In this document: positions 13,975-22,131 of the stretch, in pieces | How the letters are laid out: every line of letters begins with the position of its first letter | Position numbering within the stretch: position 1 is the first letter of the stretch | Source of the DNA: Paraburkholderia sp. SG-MS1 | GTDB taxonomy: Bacteria > Pseudomonadota > Gammaproteobacteria > Burkholderiales > Burkholderiaceae | Reading direction: 5' to 3' | Length of the DNA stretch: 37,637 nucleotides | Assembly (NCBI RefSeq): GCF_012275575.1 | Contig: NZ_NPIH01000092.1 | Location: 1-37,637 of the forward strand | Notes under the pieces: generated by a model | What the model was told of the DNA's origin: nothing | Database searches by the model: none | The model's input: the letters and a program-made list of their open reading frames with translations, nothing else | Program-made: the position numbers and the translations under genes

Positions 13975-16031
13975 ACGATTTATCTCAAGCCCAACCGCTG
14001 GACGACGTCCTGCCCGAACTCGCCGACCCGGCGCTGAATGTGCCGAATGTGGCCGACGCGCCGGCTGTCGACGCGCAAGCGAACGACGCGCCGCTGGCGT
14101 CGAGCGCATCGCTCGACGCCGCGATCACGCGCGCGACCGATGCGATCCTCGCCGCGCAACAGCCGGACGGCCACTGGGTCTACGAACTCGAAGCCGATGC
14201 GACGATTCCCGCCGAATACGTGTTGCTGCTTCACTATCTCGGCGAAACGCCGAACCTCGAACTCGAGCAGAAGATCGCGCGCTATCTGCGCCGCATTCAG
14301 TTGCCCAACGGCGGCTGGCCGCTCTTCACCGACGGCGCGCTCGACATCAGCGCGAGCGTGAAGGCGTACTTCGCGTTGAAGATGATCGGCGACCCGGCCG
14401 ACGCCGAACACATGGTCCGCGCGCGCGAAGCGATTCTCGCGCACGGCGGCGCGGAAAACGTCAACGTCTTCACGCGGATTCTGCTCGCGCTGTTCGGCGT
14501 GGTGTCGTGGCGCGCGGTGCCGATGATGCCCGTCGAGATCATGCTGCTGCCCATGTGGTTCCCGTTCCATCTGTCTAAGGTGTCGTATTGGGCGCGTACG
14601 GTCATCGTGCCGCTGCTGGTGCTCAACGCGAAGCGCCCGCTCGCGCGCAATCCGCGTAAGGTGCGCATCGACGAAGTGTTCCGTGGCGCGCCGGTCAACA
14701 CGGGCATGAACGACCGGGCGCCGCATCAGCATGCCGGCTGGTTCGGCTTTTTCCGCGGCGTGGATGCGCTGCTGCGCACGGTCGACGGTCTGTTCCCGAA
14801 GGCCACCCGCGAGCGCGCGGTGCGTGCGGCGCTGGCCTTTGTCGACGAACGGCTGAACGGCGAAGACGGCCTCGGTGCGATTTTCCCCGCGATGGCGAAC
14901 TCGGTGATGATGTACGACGTGCTCGGCTACCCGGCCGATCACCCGAATCGCGCGATCGCTCGCCAGTCGATCGAGAAGCTGCTCGTTATCAAGGATGACG
15001 AAGCATATTGCCAGCCGTGTCTGTCGCCCGTCTGGGACACGTCGCTCGTTGCGCACGCGTTGCTCGAAACCGGCGAAGCGCATGCCGAGCAGGCGGCCGA
15101 ACGCGGGCTCGCGTGGCTGCGTCCGTTGCAGATTCTCGACGTGCGCGGCGACTGGATCTCGCGCCGGCCGAACGTGCGGCCTGGCGGCTGGGCGTTCCAG
15201 TACAACAATGCGCACTACCCGGATGTCGACGATACGGCGGTGGTCGTGATGGCGATGCAGCGCTCGGCGGCAATCACGCAATCGACGGCCGATCGCCAGG
15301 CCATTGCGCGCGCACGCGAATGGGTGGTCGGCATGCAGAGCAGCGACGGCGGCTGGGGTGCGTTCGAGCCGGAGAACACTCAGTACTACCTGAACAACAT
15401 CCCGTTCTCCGATCACGGCGCATTGCTCGATCCGCCGACTGCGGACGTCTCGGGCCGGTGTCTGTCGATGCTCGCGCAACTCGGTGAATTGCCGCAGAAC
15501 AGCGAACCGGCGCAACGCGCGTTCGCTTACATGTTGCAGGAGCAGGAGTCGGACGGCAGCTGGTACGGCCGGTGGGGCCTGAACTACATCTATGGCACGT
15601 GGACCGCGCTGTGCTCACTGAACGCCGCCGGCATGTCGCACGACGATCCGCGCATCAAACGCGCGGCGCAATGGCTGCTGTCGATCCAGAATCCGGACGG
15701 CGGCTGGGGCGAGGGCGGCGAAAGCTACAAGCTCGACTATCGCGGCTATGAGCGCGCGCCAAGCACGGCATCGCAGACCGCGTGGGCGCTGATGGGTCTG
15801 ATGGCGGCGGGCGAGGTCAATCACGAAGCGGTCGCACGTGGCGTCGATTACTTGCAGCGCGAACAGCGCGAGCATGGGCTGTGGGACGAAACGCGCTTTA
15901 CCGCAACCGGCTTTCCGCGTGTGTTTTATTTGCGTTACCACGGCTATCGCAAGTTCTTCCCGCTGTGGGCGTTGGCGCGTTTCCGGCATCTGAAGCGCAA
16001 CGGCCTGACGCGCGTCGCGGTCGGGATGTAA
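13971..16031 (+). CDS. shc: Squalene-hopene cyclase
   Basis: 686 residues, full length for bacterial squalene-hopene cyclases (also named hpnF). The catalytic acid motif DVDDTA is at residues 418-423, where Asp420-equivalent protonates squalene. Multiple QW repeats are visible, such as QQPDGHWVYELE (63-74), QLPNGGWPLF (110-119), QSSDGGWGAFE, QEQESDGSWYGRWG and QNPDGGWGEGG. The enzyme is a monotopic inner-membrane protein that cyclises squalene to hopene and hopanol, making the pentacyclic core of membrane hopanoids. The first 45 residues are Ala/Pro/Asp-rich and variable. It overlaps hpnE upstream and is followed 3 bases later by hpnG. Confidence 0.96.
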   Translation: MNDLSQAQPLDDVLPELADPALNVPNVADAPAVDAQANDAPLASSASLDAAITRATDAILAAQQPDGHWVYELEADATIPAEYVLLLHYLGETPNLELEQKIARYLRRIQLPNGGWPLFTDGALDISASVKAYFALKMIGDPADAEHMVRAREAILAHGGAENVNVFTRILLALFGVVSWRAVPMMPVEIMLLPMWFPFHLSKVSYWARTVIVPLLVLNAKRPLARNPRKVRIDEVFRGAPVNTGMNDRAPHQHAGWFGFFRGVDALLRTVDGLFPKATRERAVRAALAFVDERLNGEDGLGAIFPAMANSVMMYDVLGYPADHPNRAIARQSIEKLLVIKDDEAYCQPCLSPVWDTSLVAHALLETGEAHAEQAAERGLAWLRPLQILDVRGDWISRRPNVRPGGWAFQYNNAHYPDVDDTAVVVMAMQRSAAITQSTADRQAIARAREWVVGMQSSDGGWGAFEPENTQYYLNNIPFSDHGALLDPPTADVSGRCLSMLAQLGELPQNSEPAQRAFAYMLQEQESDGSWYGRWGLNYIYGTWTALCSLNAAGMSHDDPRIKRAAQWLLSIQNPDGGWGEGGESYKLDYRGYERAPSTASQTAWALMGLMAAGEVNHEAVARGVDYLQREQREHGLWDETRFTATGFPRVFYLRYHGYRKFFPLWALARFRHLKRNGLTRVAVGM

Positions 16032-16034
16032 CGG

Positions 16035-16769
16035 ATGCCGCTTTCGACAACGCCGTCAGCCAGCGCCGACCTCAGCAGCTTGCCCGTGATCGTGGTGACC
16101 GGCATGGCGTTCGAAGCGCGGATCGCGCGCGGCGAGGGCGTCGAAGTGGTCTACGCGGCGCGCGCCGATCTGCTCGAGCGCGCGCTGAACGCTGCGATCG
16201 CGCGCGGCTGTTCGGGCATCGTCAGTTTCGGGACGGCGGGGGGGCTGGCGCCGGACCTGGAGCCGGGCTCGCTGATCGTCGCGAACGCGGTCGAGGGACC
16301 CTTTGGGCGGCAGGAAACCGACCGGCAATGGGCGGACAGGCTCGTCGCCGCGATGATGGCGGGGCCGCTCGCGGGGCGTTTGCAGCGTGGTTTGATGGCA
16401 GCGGTCGCCGCGCCGTTGGTATCGGCTGACGACAAGCGCGCGCTGCATCGTTCGAGCGGTGCGTTGGCGGTGGATATGGAATCGCATATCGCCGGCGCGA
16501 CGGCCGCCGCGCACAGTGTGCCGTTTGCCGTGTGCCGCGCGATCGTCGATCCGGCCTGGCGCACGCTGCCTTCCGCCGCGACGGCGGGTCTGCGCGATGA
16601 CGGCAGCACGGCGCTCGGGCCAATTCTGCGGGAATTGCTGCGGCAGCCGTCGCAGCTCGGCGGCCTGATTCAGGTCGCCGTCGACGCCCGCGCGGCGCGG
16701 ACGTCGCTGGTGGAGGCGCGCCGGGCAATGGGCGACGCAGGGGCGTTGCGGATCGCCGCTGTCGTTTGA
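16035..16769 (+). CDS. hpnG: Hopanoid-associated phosphorylase HpnG
   Basis: 244 residues with a nucleoside phosphorylase/MTA-SAH nucleosidase fold: PVIVVTGMAFEARIA near the start, GCSGIVSFGTAGGLAPDLEPGSLIVA in the middle, VDMESHIAGATAAAHSVPFAVCRAIVD later. The family HpnG removes adenine from adenosylhopane (the product of HpnH), giving the ribosyl or phosphoribosyl hopane that leads to bacteriohopanetetrol. The gene is 3 bases after shc and is the last of the operon. The extreme N-terminus (residues 1-15) is Ser/Ala-rich; an alternative start farther in is possible. The next gene has its own promoter-like region. Confidence 0.9.
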   Translation: MPLSTTPSASADLSSLPVIVVTGMAFEARIARGEGVEVVYAARADLLERALNAAIARGCSGIVSFGTAGGLAPDLEPGSLIVANAVEGPFGRQETDRQWADRLVAAMMAGPLAGRLQRGLMAAVAAPLVSADDKRALHRSSGALAVDMESHIAGATAAAHSVPFAVCRAIVDPAWRTLPSAATAGLRDDGSTALGPILRELLRQPSQLGGLIQVAVDARAARTSLVEARRAMGDAGALRIAAVV

Positions 16770-16816
16770 AGACGGCGCCACCCCATGCGTTGGCTCGCCA
16801 ATTAATTTAGCGGCTA

Positions 16817-16852
16817 TTGAAATACTAGGGAAAACCCTTATCTTGGTACAAT
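16817..16852 (+). promoter_or_regulatory. Promoter region with palindrome upstream of the thioesterase
   Basis: TTGAAA at 16817-16822, then AGGG-AAAA-CCCT (16827-16838) and an extended -10-like TGGTACAAT (16844-16852). The spacing from TTGAAA to TACAAT is too long (24 bases), but TATCTT at 16839-16844 gives a 16-base spacer, and an extended -10 can work without a -35. The symmetric AGGG/CCCT element inside the promoter looks like an operator. Confidence 0.4.
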
Positions 16853-16918
16853 GTCAGTGTTAACCCTAGGTCGCCCCTATGCGGCGACGAACTGGGTGCC
16901 TCACACACGGAGTGCCAG

Positions 16919-17398
16919 ATGAATTTCCATACCAGAAAGTGGGTCAAGCCCGAAGACCTGAACCCCAACGGGACGCTGTTCGGCGGCAGCCTGCTGCGCT
17001 GGATCGATGAAGAAGCAGCCATCTACGCGATCACGCAGCTCGACAATCAGCGAGTCGTGACCAAGTTCATGTCCGAGATCAATTTTGTCAGTTCCGCGCG
17101 TCAGGGCGACATCATCGAACTTGGCATGACCGCCACGCATTTCGGCCGCACGTCGATCACGCTTCGTTGCGAAGTGCGCAACAAGATCACGCGTAAGAGC
17201 ATTCTGACCGTCGAAAAGATGGTGTTCGTCAATCTGGACGAGAAGGGCGAGCCCGCGCCTCATGGGCGCACGCAGATCCGTTACGCGGAAGAGGCGTTTG
17301 CCAGCTATCGCGAAAGTTCGCGGCAGGTGCCGCAAGCTCCGGTTGCCGTTGAAGACGAGCGAGTGGCGGCGCGCGTTGAGGCGGATAGCCTGCATTGA
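16919..17398 (+). CDS. Acyl-CoA thioesterase, hotdog fold (YciA-like)
   Basis: 159 residues. The ATG at 16919 has GGAG 7 bases upstream. The sequence NPNGTLFGGSLLRWIDEEAAIYA is the hotdog helix block with the catalytic Asp/Glu of the YciA/acyl-CoA hydrolase family; VVTKFMSEINFVSSARQGDIIELG, GRTSITLRCEVRNKITRKSI and TVEKMVFVNLDEKGEPAPHG complete the domain. These enzymes are soluble oligomers that cleave acyl-CoA to free acid and CoA. The last 30 residues (RQVPQAPVAVEDERVAARVEAD) are a variable tail. It sits just after the hopanoid operon but has its own promoter region, so a link to hopanoids is uncertain. Confidence 0.88.
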   Translation: MNFHTRKWVKPEDLNPNGTLFGGSLLRWIDEEAAIYAITQLDNQRVVTKFMSEINFVSSARQGDIIELGMTATHFGRTSITLRCEVRNKITRKSILTVEKMVFVNLDEKGEPAPHGRTQIRYAEEAFASYRESSRQVPQAPVAVEDERVAARVEADSLH

Positions 17399-17587
17399 GG
17401 CGAAGTTGATGGCCCGGTGTTGGCGGGAGTCGCGGCGGTGGCCGCTGCGCCGCATACCGAGGTGATACGGCATTCCTGTTCGGTGGTGTGGCCAGCTTCT
17501 AGCTAGTTCTTACGGGACGCCCGTTCTGGGCGCCCGCAGCGCGTTCGTACCTCGACAGCGCTTTTCCCACCTCTCATCTTTCTTGCG

Positions 17588-18592
17588 TTATTGCGCGACC
17601 GGCGCTGCAGCCGGCTGTTTGTCGTCGGCCGGGCTGGCTTGAGGCGACGGAGCCGGTGAGGCGGACGCAGGCGCAGGGGCCGTCGCGGGCGCGGCCGACT
17701 CTGCGCCCGCTGCGCCGCTGGCCGGAGTGTCGCCCGGATCGGTGTAGTTGGGCACGCCAGCCGGCGCGCCCGTGGCGGCCCCGGAGGCCGCGTTCGGGGC
17801 ATCGGCTGCGTCCCCGGGGTCGGCGTAGTTCGGCAAGCCTACCGGTGCGCCGGCAGCGGGCGCTGCCGCGCCCGAGTCGCCCTGGTCGTCGTAGTCCGGC
17901 AGCGGCGTGGCGTTGTCGCTTGTACCGCGCAGACGCGCGCGGCGCTGCTGCGTGTACGCGTCGCGCACGAACGAGTATTTGTCGAGCGCGGCTTGCTGCA
18001 GCAGATCGGTTGCGCCTAGCAGATCGGAGCGCACGCTCACGAACTGCAGCACGTACAGCGGATTGCGCACGGCCGGTTCCATGTAGTTCAGCGGATTGAA
18101 CTTCACATCGACGATGAGGCCCATGCTGTCACGCACGGTGCTCGGCCCGAACAGCGGCAAAACCAAGTACGGACCCGACGGAATGCCCCAGTGCCCGAGC
18201 GTCAGGCCGAAGTCCTGATGGTGCTTGGGCAGACCAGCGGGCGTTGCCCAGTCGAGCAGGCCGCCGATACCAAAAACCGAGTTGAACGCGAAGCGCATGA
18301 TGTCTTCCGTCGCGTCGGTGAACTTCAATTGCAGCAGAGCATTGGCGGCGTTGGTCAGATCGCCGAGGTTCGAGAAGAAGTTGCTGACCGCCGTGCGCAA
18401 GGGCTGCGGCGTTACCTTCTGATAACCCTTCGCGACGGGCACGGCGACATAGCGGTCCACCCCGTCGTTGAAATTGAACACGACCCGGTTCATCGGTTCG
18501 AACGGGTCGCCGGGCTTGCGGTCGGGCCCGGTCGCACAACCGGAGATCAGACCCGTAGCGGCGAGCGCCAGCGCGGTGTTACGCAGCATCAT
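17588..18592 (-). CDS. mlaA: MlaA/VacJ outer-membrane lipoprotein with repeat tail
   Basis: 334 residues. A lipoprotein signal ends in LISGC with Cys19 as the lipid-attachment residue, so the mature protein should be anchored in the outer membrane. The MlaA core spans residues 28-215: DPFEPMNRVVFNFNDGVDRY, VSNFFSNLGDLTNAANALLQ, RFAFNSVFGIGGLLDWAT, FGLTLGHWGIPSGPYLVLPLFGPSTVRDSMG and LNYMEP. MlaA forms a ring with a pore that removes phospholipids from the outer leaflet and passes them to MlaC. Residues 225-334 are an extra Ala/Pro-rich tail with three degenerate repeats. It begins 2 bases after the hpnN stop, with AAAGGA as ribosome-binding site, so it is co-transcribed with the hopanoid transporter. 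No mlaBDEF genes are present. A hopanoid-related lipid route is inferred. Confidence 0.92.
   Translation of the reverse strand: MMLRNTALALAATGLISGCATGPDRKPGDPFEPMNRVVFNFNDGVDRYVAVPVAKGYQKVTPQPLRTAVSNFFSNLGDLTNAANALLQLKFTDATEDIMRFAFNSVFGIGGLLDWATPAGLPKHHQDFGLTLGHWGIPSGPYLVLPLFGPSTVRDSMGLIVDVKFNPLNYMEPAVRNPLYVLQFVSVRSDLLGATDLLQQAALDKYSFVRDAYTQQRRARLRGTSDNATPLPDYDDQGDSGAAAPAAGAPVGLPNYADPGDAADAPNAASGAATGAPAGVPNYTDPGDTPASGAAGAESAAPATAPAPASASPAPSPQASPADDKQPAAAPVAQ
17729..17902 (-). repeat. Three degenerate repeats in the MlaA tail
   Basis: At the protein level LPDYDDQGD (residues 231-239), LPNYADPGD (253-261) and VPNYTDPGD (280-288) recur, separated by Ala/Gly/Pro-rich spacers; the second and third copies are each preceded by GAPVG or GAPAG. 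This is a coding-sequence repeat and could vary in copy number between strains. Confidence 0.7.
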
Positions 18593-18594
18593 GC

Positions 18595-21210
18595 TTATAT
18601 TCCTTTTTGCTTCGCGCGGCGTTGGCGCGGCTTGCCCATGAGCACAGGTTGAAACACCACGGCACCGATCAGCGTGCAGAACAGCGACAGCGCCAGCAGC
18701 CGTCCCATGCTGGACGTTCCCGGATGGTGCGACAGCCAGAGGCTACCAAACGCGGTCGCCGTTGTCGCCGCACTGAACAACACTGCGTGGGTCAGGCTCG
18801 ACTGCAGCAGGCCGGTCTGGCCGTTGCGCCACGCCATCACGAAGTAGATCTTGAAAGCGACGCCGACGCCGAGCATCAGCGGCAGTGCGATGATATTCGC
18901 AAAGTTCAGCGGCATGCTGAACACCACGCACAGTTCGAGCGTGACGAGCGCGGAGACCAGCAGCGGCACGAGCGTGCGCAGCACGTCGCCGATCCGCCGC
19001 AGCGCGATCCACAGCAGGACGGCAATCGACAGCAGCGCATAGCCGGCCGCTTGCAGGAACGCCTTGATGATCGTGTCGGCCGAGTGCAGGATCGAAATCG
19101 GCCCGCCGATCGCGCCCGGCTCCGCCTTCTTCACTGCGTGGGCGAAGCGGGCGAGCATCGCGTCGTCACCGGGATCGGTGCCGGGTTTGACCTTCGGCGC
19201 GATGTCGACGAGGGCGCGGCCGTCCTTCGACACCCAGGCAGCGGAGATGGCCTTGGGAAGGTTCTCACGGGTGATTTCGGTCGGCTGCAGCAGGTTTTCC
19301 AATTGCTTTAACGCGATGCGCAGCGTCTGCGACATCGCGGTTTCGGCGCGCTCGCGTGTGGCGGTGTCGGCGGCGGCGAGTTTTTGCAGCGTCGCCGACA
19401 GATGCTGGGCTTCGGCCGCGCCCGGGCCGGGATGATCCTCGGCGGCGAGCGAGAGCTGGTTCGCCGCGCGCTTGAGCGCGGCGACACGCACCTCATCGGT
19501 GGCCTGCTGCGCGGGTTGCTGCTGCAGCGCGGGCAGTAGTTGCTGCGCGGCGCTCGCGATCAGCATCATCTTCTGCTGCTGCTCGGTCGGGATGAACGTG
19601 TTCAACGTAGTCACGCGGCCCACTTCCGGCAACGCGCGCAACCGCCCGGCCATGCGCTCGGCCTCGTCGAGCGACGGCGCCAGCGCATGCACGTTGTTGA
19701 CCGCGGCTTCCGGCGAATCCTTCAGTGACAGCAGCGTCGCCATCGATTCTGTATGCGGGTCCTTCAGATGCAGCGGGTTGAAATCGAAGCGCAAATGCGT
19801 GAGCAGCGGCGTCGCGCCGATCACGACGATCAGCGTGCCGATCAGTACCGGGCGGCGGTGATGGGCGAGGAAATCGTCGACCGGCGCGAGTTGCTTGAAG
19901 CCCGGCGAGCCGGCTTCACCCGGCGGATTGAAGACTTTCAGCAGGGCCGGCAGCAGCGTCATGTTGGTGAAGTACGCGACGAACATGCCGACGCCGGCAA
20001 TCTGCCCCAGTTCCGACACGCCGCGATAGGCGGTCGGCAGGAACGAGAAGAAGCTCAGCGCGACCGCCACCGCCGCGAGCGTCAGCGGCACGCCGATGCT
20101 GTGCGCGGTGTGCATCAGCGCGGCGGACAGCCGGTCGTCGCGGTTGCGCTCCTCGCGGTACTTGACGCCGAACTGCACGCCGAAATCGACCCCGAGGCCG
20201 ATGAACAGCACCATGAAGGCGACCGAAATCATGTTGAGTGCGCCAACCATCAGCAGGCCGAGCGCCGCGGTGATCGTGAGTCCGACGAACAGCGTGATGA
20301 ACACCGCGGCGATCATGCGGCCCGAGCGCAGTGCGAGCCACAGAATCACCAGCACGACGATGAACGTGCCGATGCCGTTGAGCACCGCACCGTCCTGGAC
20401 TGACGCGAACTCTTCGTCGGCGAGCGGCTGTTCGCCGGTCAGCCGGATCGTCGCGCCGTAGCGCGCGTCGAGGTGCAGCGACGCGGCCGTGTCGCGGATC
20501 GCTTTCGATGCGCTCGCGCCCGGTTGCAGCGCGTCATAGTTGACGACTGGTTGCACGATCACGAACGCGCGGGCTGGATCGGTGGCGGCGCTTTTGTCGA
20601 CCAGCGCGCGCCACGAGAATGCCGCGGGCTTGCCGGCCAGCACGAGATCGAGCGTGTTTGCGCTTTGCGATAGCAGGTGGCTCATGTCGGCGAGCTTTAC
20701 CTGACCGAGTTGGAGCGGCAACAGCAGGCTCGTGGTGAGCGTGCCGGCGAGGCCGGTCAGGCTCGGATCGTGGGCAAGGGCGTTGACGAGCGGGCGCGAC
20801 TGGACGAGTTGCGAGGTGGTGGACATCACCTCGTCGGTGGACGGGAACAGCAGGCCGTTGTGTTCGAAGAACGGGCCGCCGGCGGGCTGCGACACCGCGA
20901 CGAATTCCTTCGTATCGGCTTTGAGCGCGGTTGTCAGCGCGTTGGCGGCGGCGTCGGCGAATTCCGGCGCACGCGCTTCGACCACCACGAGCACGGTGTC
21001 GCCGCGATCGGGGAAGGCCTGACTCAGCGCGTTTTCGAGCGCCGTCCATTGCTTGTCGGTTTCGATCAGACGGCTGATGTCCGTGTTGATCTTGAAGTTA
21101 TGCACAACATAGAAGCTGCTCAGAACGGCGAGCACGAGCGACAGTGCGATGATCCTGTACGGATGGCGCACTGAAGAGGCGACGAGACGGACAATAGATG
21201 ACTTCAGCAT
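18595..21210 (-). CDS. hpnN: HpnN, RND-family hopanoid transporter
   Basis: 871 residues from the ATG at 21210 ([23 protein letters not shown]). The frame stays open to 21558 but that extension runs into the divergent hpnM gene, lacks sense and precedes the natural N-terminal helix, so it is excluded. The layout is the MMPL/HpnN type: TM1 at residues 16-36, a large periplasmic domain ([14 protein letters not shown] onward), a 5-helix bundle with [21 protein letters not shown], a second TM ([15 protein letters not shown]) and periplasmic domain, and a second 5-helix bundle with [19 protein letters not shown]. HpnN is an inner-membrane pump that moves hopanoids toward the outer membrane. It precedes mlaA by 2 bases and diverges from the MlaC-like hpnM, a grouping that suggests a hand-over chain from inner to outer membrane. 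Confidence 0.94.
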   Translation of the reverse strand: MLKSSIVRLVASSVRHPYRIIALSLVLAVLSSFYVVHNFKINTDISRLIETDKQWTALENALSQAFPDRGDTVLVVVEARAPEFADAAANALTTALKADTKEFVAVSQPAGGPFFEHNGLLFPSTDEVMSTTSQLVQSRPLVNALAHDPSLTGLAGTLTTSLLLPLQLGQVKLADMSHLLSQSANTLDLVLAGKPAAFSWRALVDKSAATDPARAFVIVQPVVNYDALQPGASASKAIRDTAASLHLDARYGATIRLTGEQPLADEEFASVQDGAVLNGIGTFIVVLVILWLALRSGRMIAAVFITLFVGLTITAALGLLMVGALNMISVAFMVLFIGLGVDFGVQFGVKYREERNRDDRLSAALMHTAHSIGVPLTLAAVAVALSFFSFLPTAYRGVSELGQIAGVGMFVAYFTNMTLLPALLKVFNPPGEAGSPGFKQLAPVDDFLAHHRRPVLIGTLIVVIGATPLLTHLRFDFNPLHLKDPHTESMATLLSLKDSPEAAVNNVHALAPSLDEAERMAGRLRALPEVGRVTTLNTFIPTEQQQKMMLIASAAQQLLPALQQQPAQQATDEVRVAALKRAANQLSLAAEDHPGPGAAEAQHLSATLQKLAAADTATRERAETAMSQTLRIALKQLENLLQPTEITRENLPKAISAAWVSKDGRALVDIAPKVKPGTDPGDDAMLARFAHAVKKAEPGAIGGPISILHSADTIIKAFLQAAGYALLSIAVLLWIALRRIGDVLRTLVPLLVSALVTLELCVVFSMPLNFANIIALPLMLGVGVAFKIYFVMAWRNGQTGLLQSSLTHAVLFSAATTATAFGSLWLSHHPGTSSMGRLLALSLFCTLIGAVVFQPVLMGKPRQRRAKQKGI

Positions 21211-21260
21211 GTAGGCGAACGTAGCCTTATCACGGGTGTTGTTTTTGACGAAAGTGCACA

Positions 21261-21266
21261 AGTATA
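21261..21266 (-). promoter_or_regulatory. Possible -10 of hpnN
   Basis: Read on the minus strand the bases are TATACT, about 50 bases upstream of the hpnN ATG, in the 212-base divergent region. The -35 is poor (TCGGGC at 18 bases). A similar TATACT on the plus strand at 21348-21353 could serve hpnM. Both assignments are tentative. Confidence 0.3.
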
Positions 21267-21422
21267 CAGAGCCGGCGCGCTCTAGCCCGACTTCGGTAGC
21301 AAGTACGGCTCCCGCAAGAGCTTTCAGGGGCGGGAACGCATTGTCGGTATACTGGTCTATCCTGCTTTCGCCTTGGCTCGCAAGCCTGTCGGCGCTTACT
21401 TTTCTCAGGTCCTGACGAACGT

Positions 21423-22025
21423 ATGAAACGTTATCTGTCTGCTTTTCTGGCGGCGGCCGTGGTGTCCACGGCGGCCTACGCGCAAACTGCGCCCGATGCG
21501 GTCGTAAAAAGTGCCGTCGAGGGCACGGTTGCCGCGATGAAGGCCGACCCACAGGCACGCGGCGGCGACATGGCGAAGATCACCGGTCTGGTCCAGACGC
21601 GCTTCGTGCCAGCCACCGACTTCCAGCGCACGACGCGGATCGCGGTCGGCAAGGCATGGGCGAGCGCCACCCCTGAACAGCAGAAGCAGCTGTACGAGCA
21701 GTTTACGCTGCTGCTGGTGCGCACTTATGCCGCGTCGCTTTCGCAACTGCGCGACCAGGACGTGAAGTTCAAATTCCAGCCGGTGAACGTGCCGGCCGGC
21801 GCGACGGACGTCGTCGTGCAGTCGCACGTCATCAGCAACGGCGGCGACGATGCGATCGACTACCGGCTGACCAAGGGCCCGTCCGGCTGGAAGATCTACG
21901 ACATCAACATGATGGGCGCGTGGCTGATCCAGGTGTATCAGACCCAGTTCGCCGATCAGATTGCCAAAGGCGGGATCGACGGGCTGATCAAGTTCCTGAC
22001 CGCGCATAACGCGCGCGGCGCCTGA
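21423..22025 (+). CDS. hpnM: HpnM, MlaC/Ttg2D-like periplasmic lipid carrier
   Basis: 200 residues with a Sec signal ([21 protein letters not shown], cleavage near residue 20). The mature part is MlaC-like: [19 protein letters not shown], a region with [67 protein letters not shown] and [23 protein letters not shown]. MlaC shuttles phospholipids across the periplasm; the hopanoid-associated branch is named HpnM. The gene diverges from hpnN-mlaA, so inner-membrane pump, periplasmic carrier and outer-membrane lipoprotein are encoded together. A strong terminator follows at 22052-22087. A carrier role for hopanoids is inferred from family and context. Confidence 0.9.
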   Translation: MKRYLSAFLAAAVVSTAAYAQTAPDAVVKSAVEGTVAAMKADPQARGGDMAKITGLVQTRFVPATDFQRTTRIAVGKAWASATPEQQKQLYEQFTLLLVRTYAASLSQLRDQDVKFKFQPVNVPAGATDVVVQSHVISNGGDDAIDYRLTKGPSGWKIYDINMMGAWLIQVYQTQFADQIAKGGIDGLIKFLTAHNARGA

Positions 22026-22051
22026 CGCCAACTGATTCAAGGTCGCAAAAG

Positions 22052-22087
22052 AAAAGCGCGGTAGCCATCTGGCCACCGCGCTTTTTT
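22052..22087. terminator. Strong terminator between hpnM and hpnH
   Basis: AAAAGCGCGGT, a GCC/GGC inner pair and ACCGCGCTTTTTT form a long GC stem with an A-run on one side and a T-run on the other. It should work in both directions for the convergent hpnM and hpnH. Confidence 0.85.
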
Positions 22088-22131
22088 GTCGGGCGCACTC
22101 GGGGGCGGCGCGAGGCCGCCTCATTGACTCA

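Noticed and set aside
13980..15515. A 511-codon open frame on the minus strand
   Set aside because: Antisense to squalene-hopene cyclase, with typical shadow composition and no ribosome-binding site.
21211..21558. N-terminal extension of hpnN
   Set aside because: The open frame runs into the divergent hpnM gene, is Pro/Arg-rich and non-homologous; the natural N-terminal helix starts at 21210.
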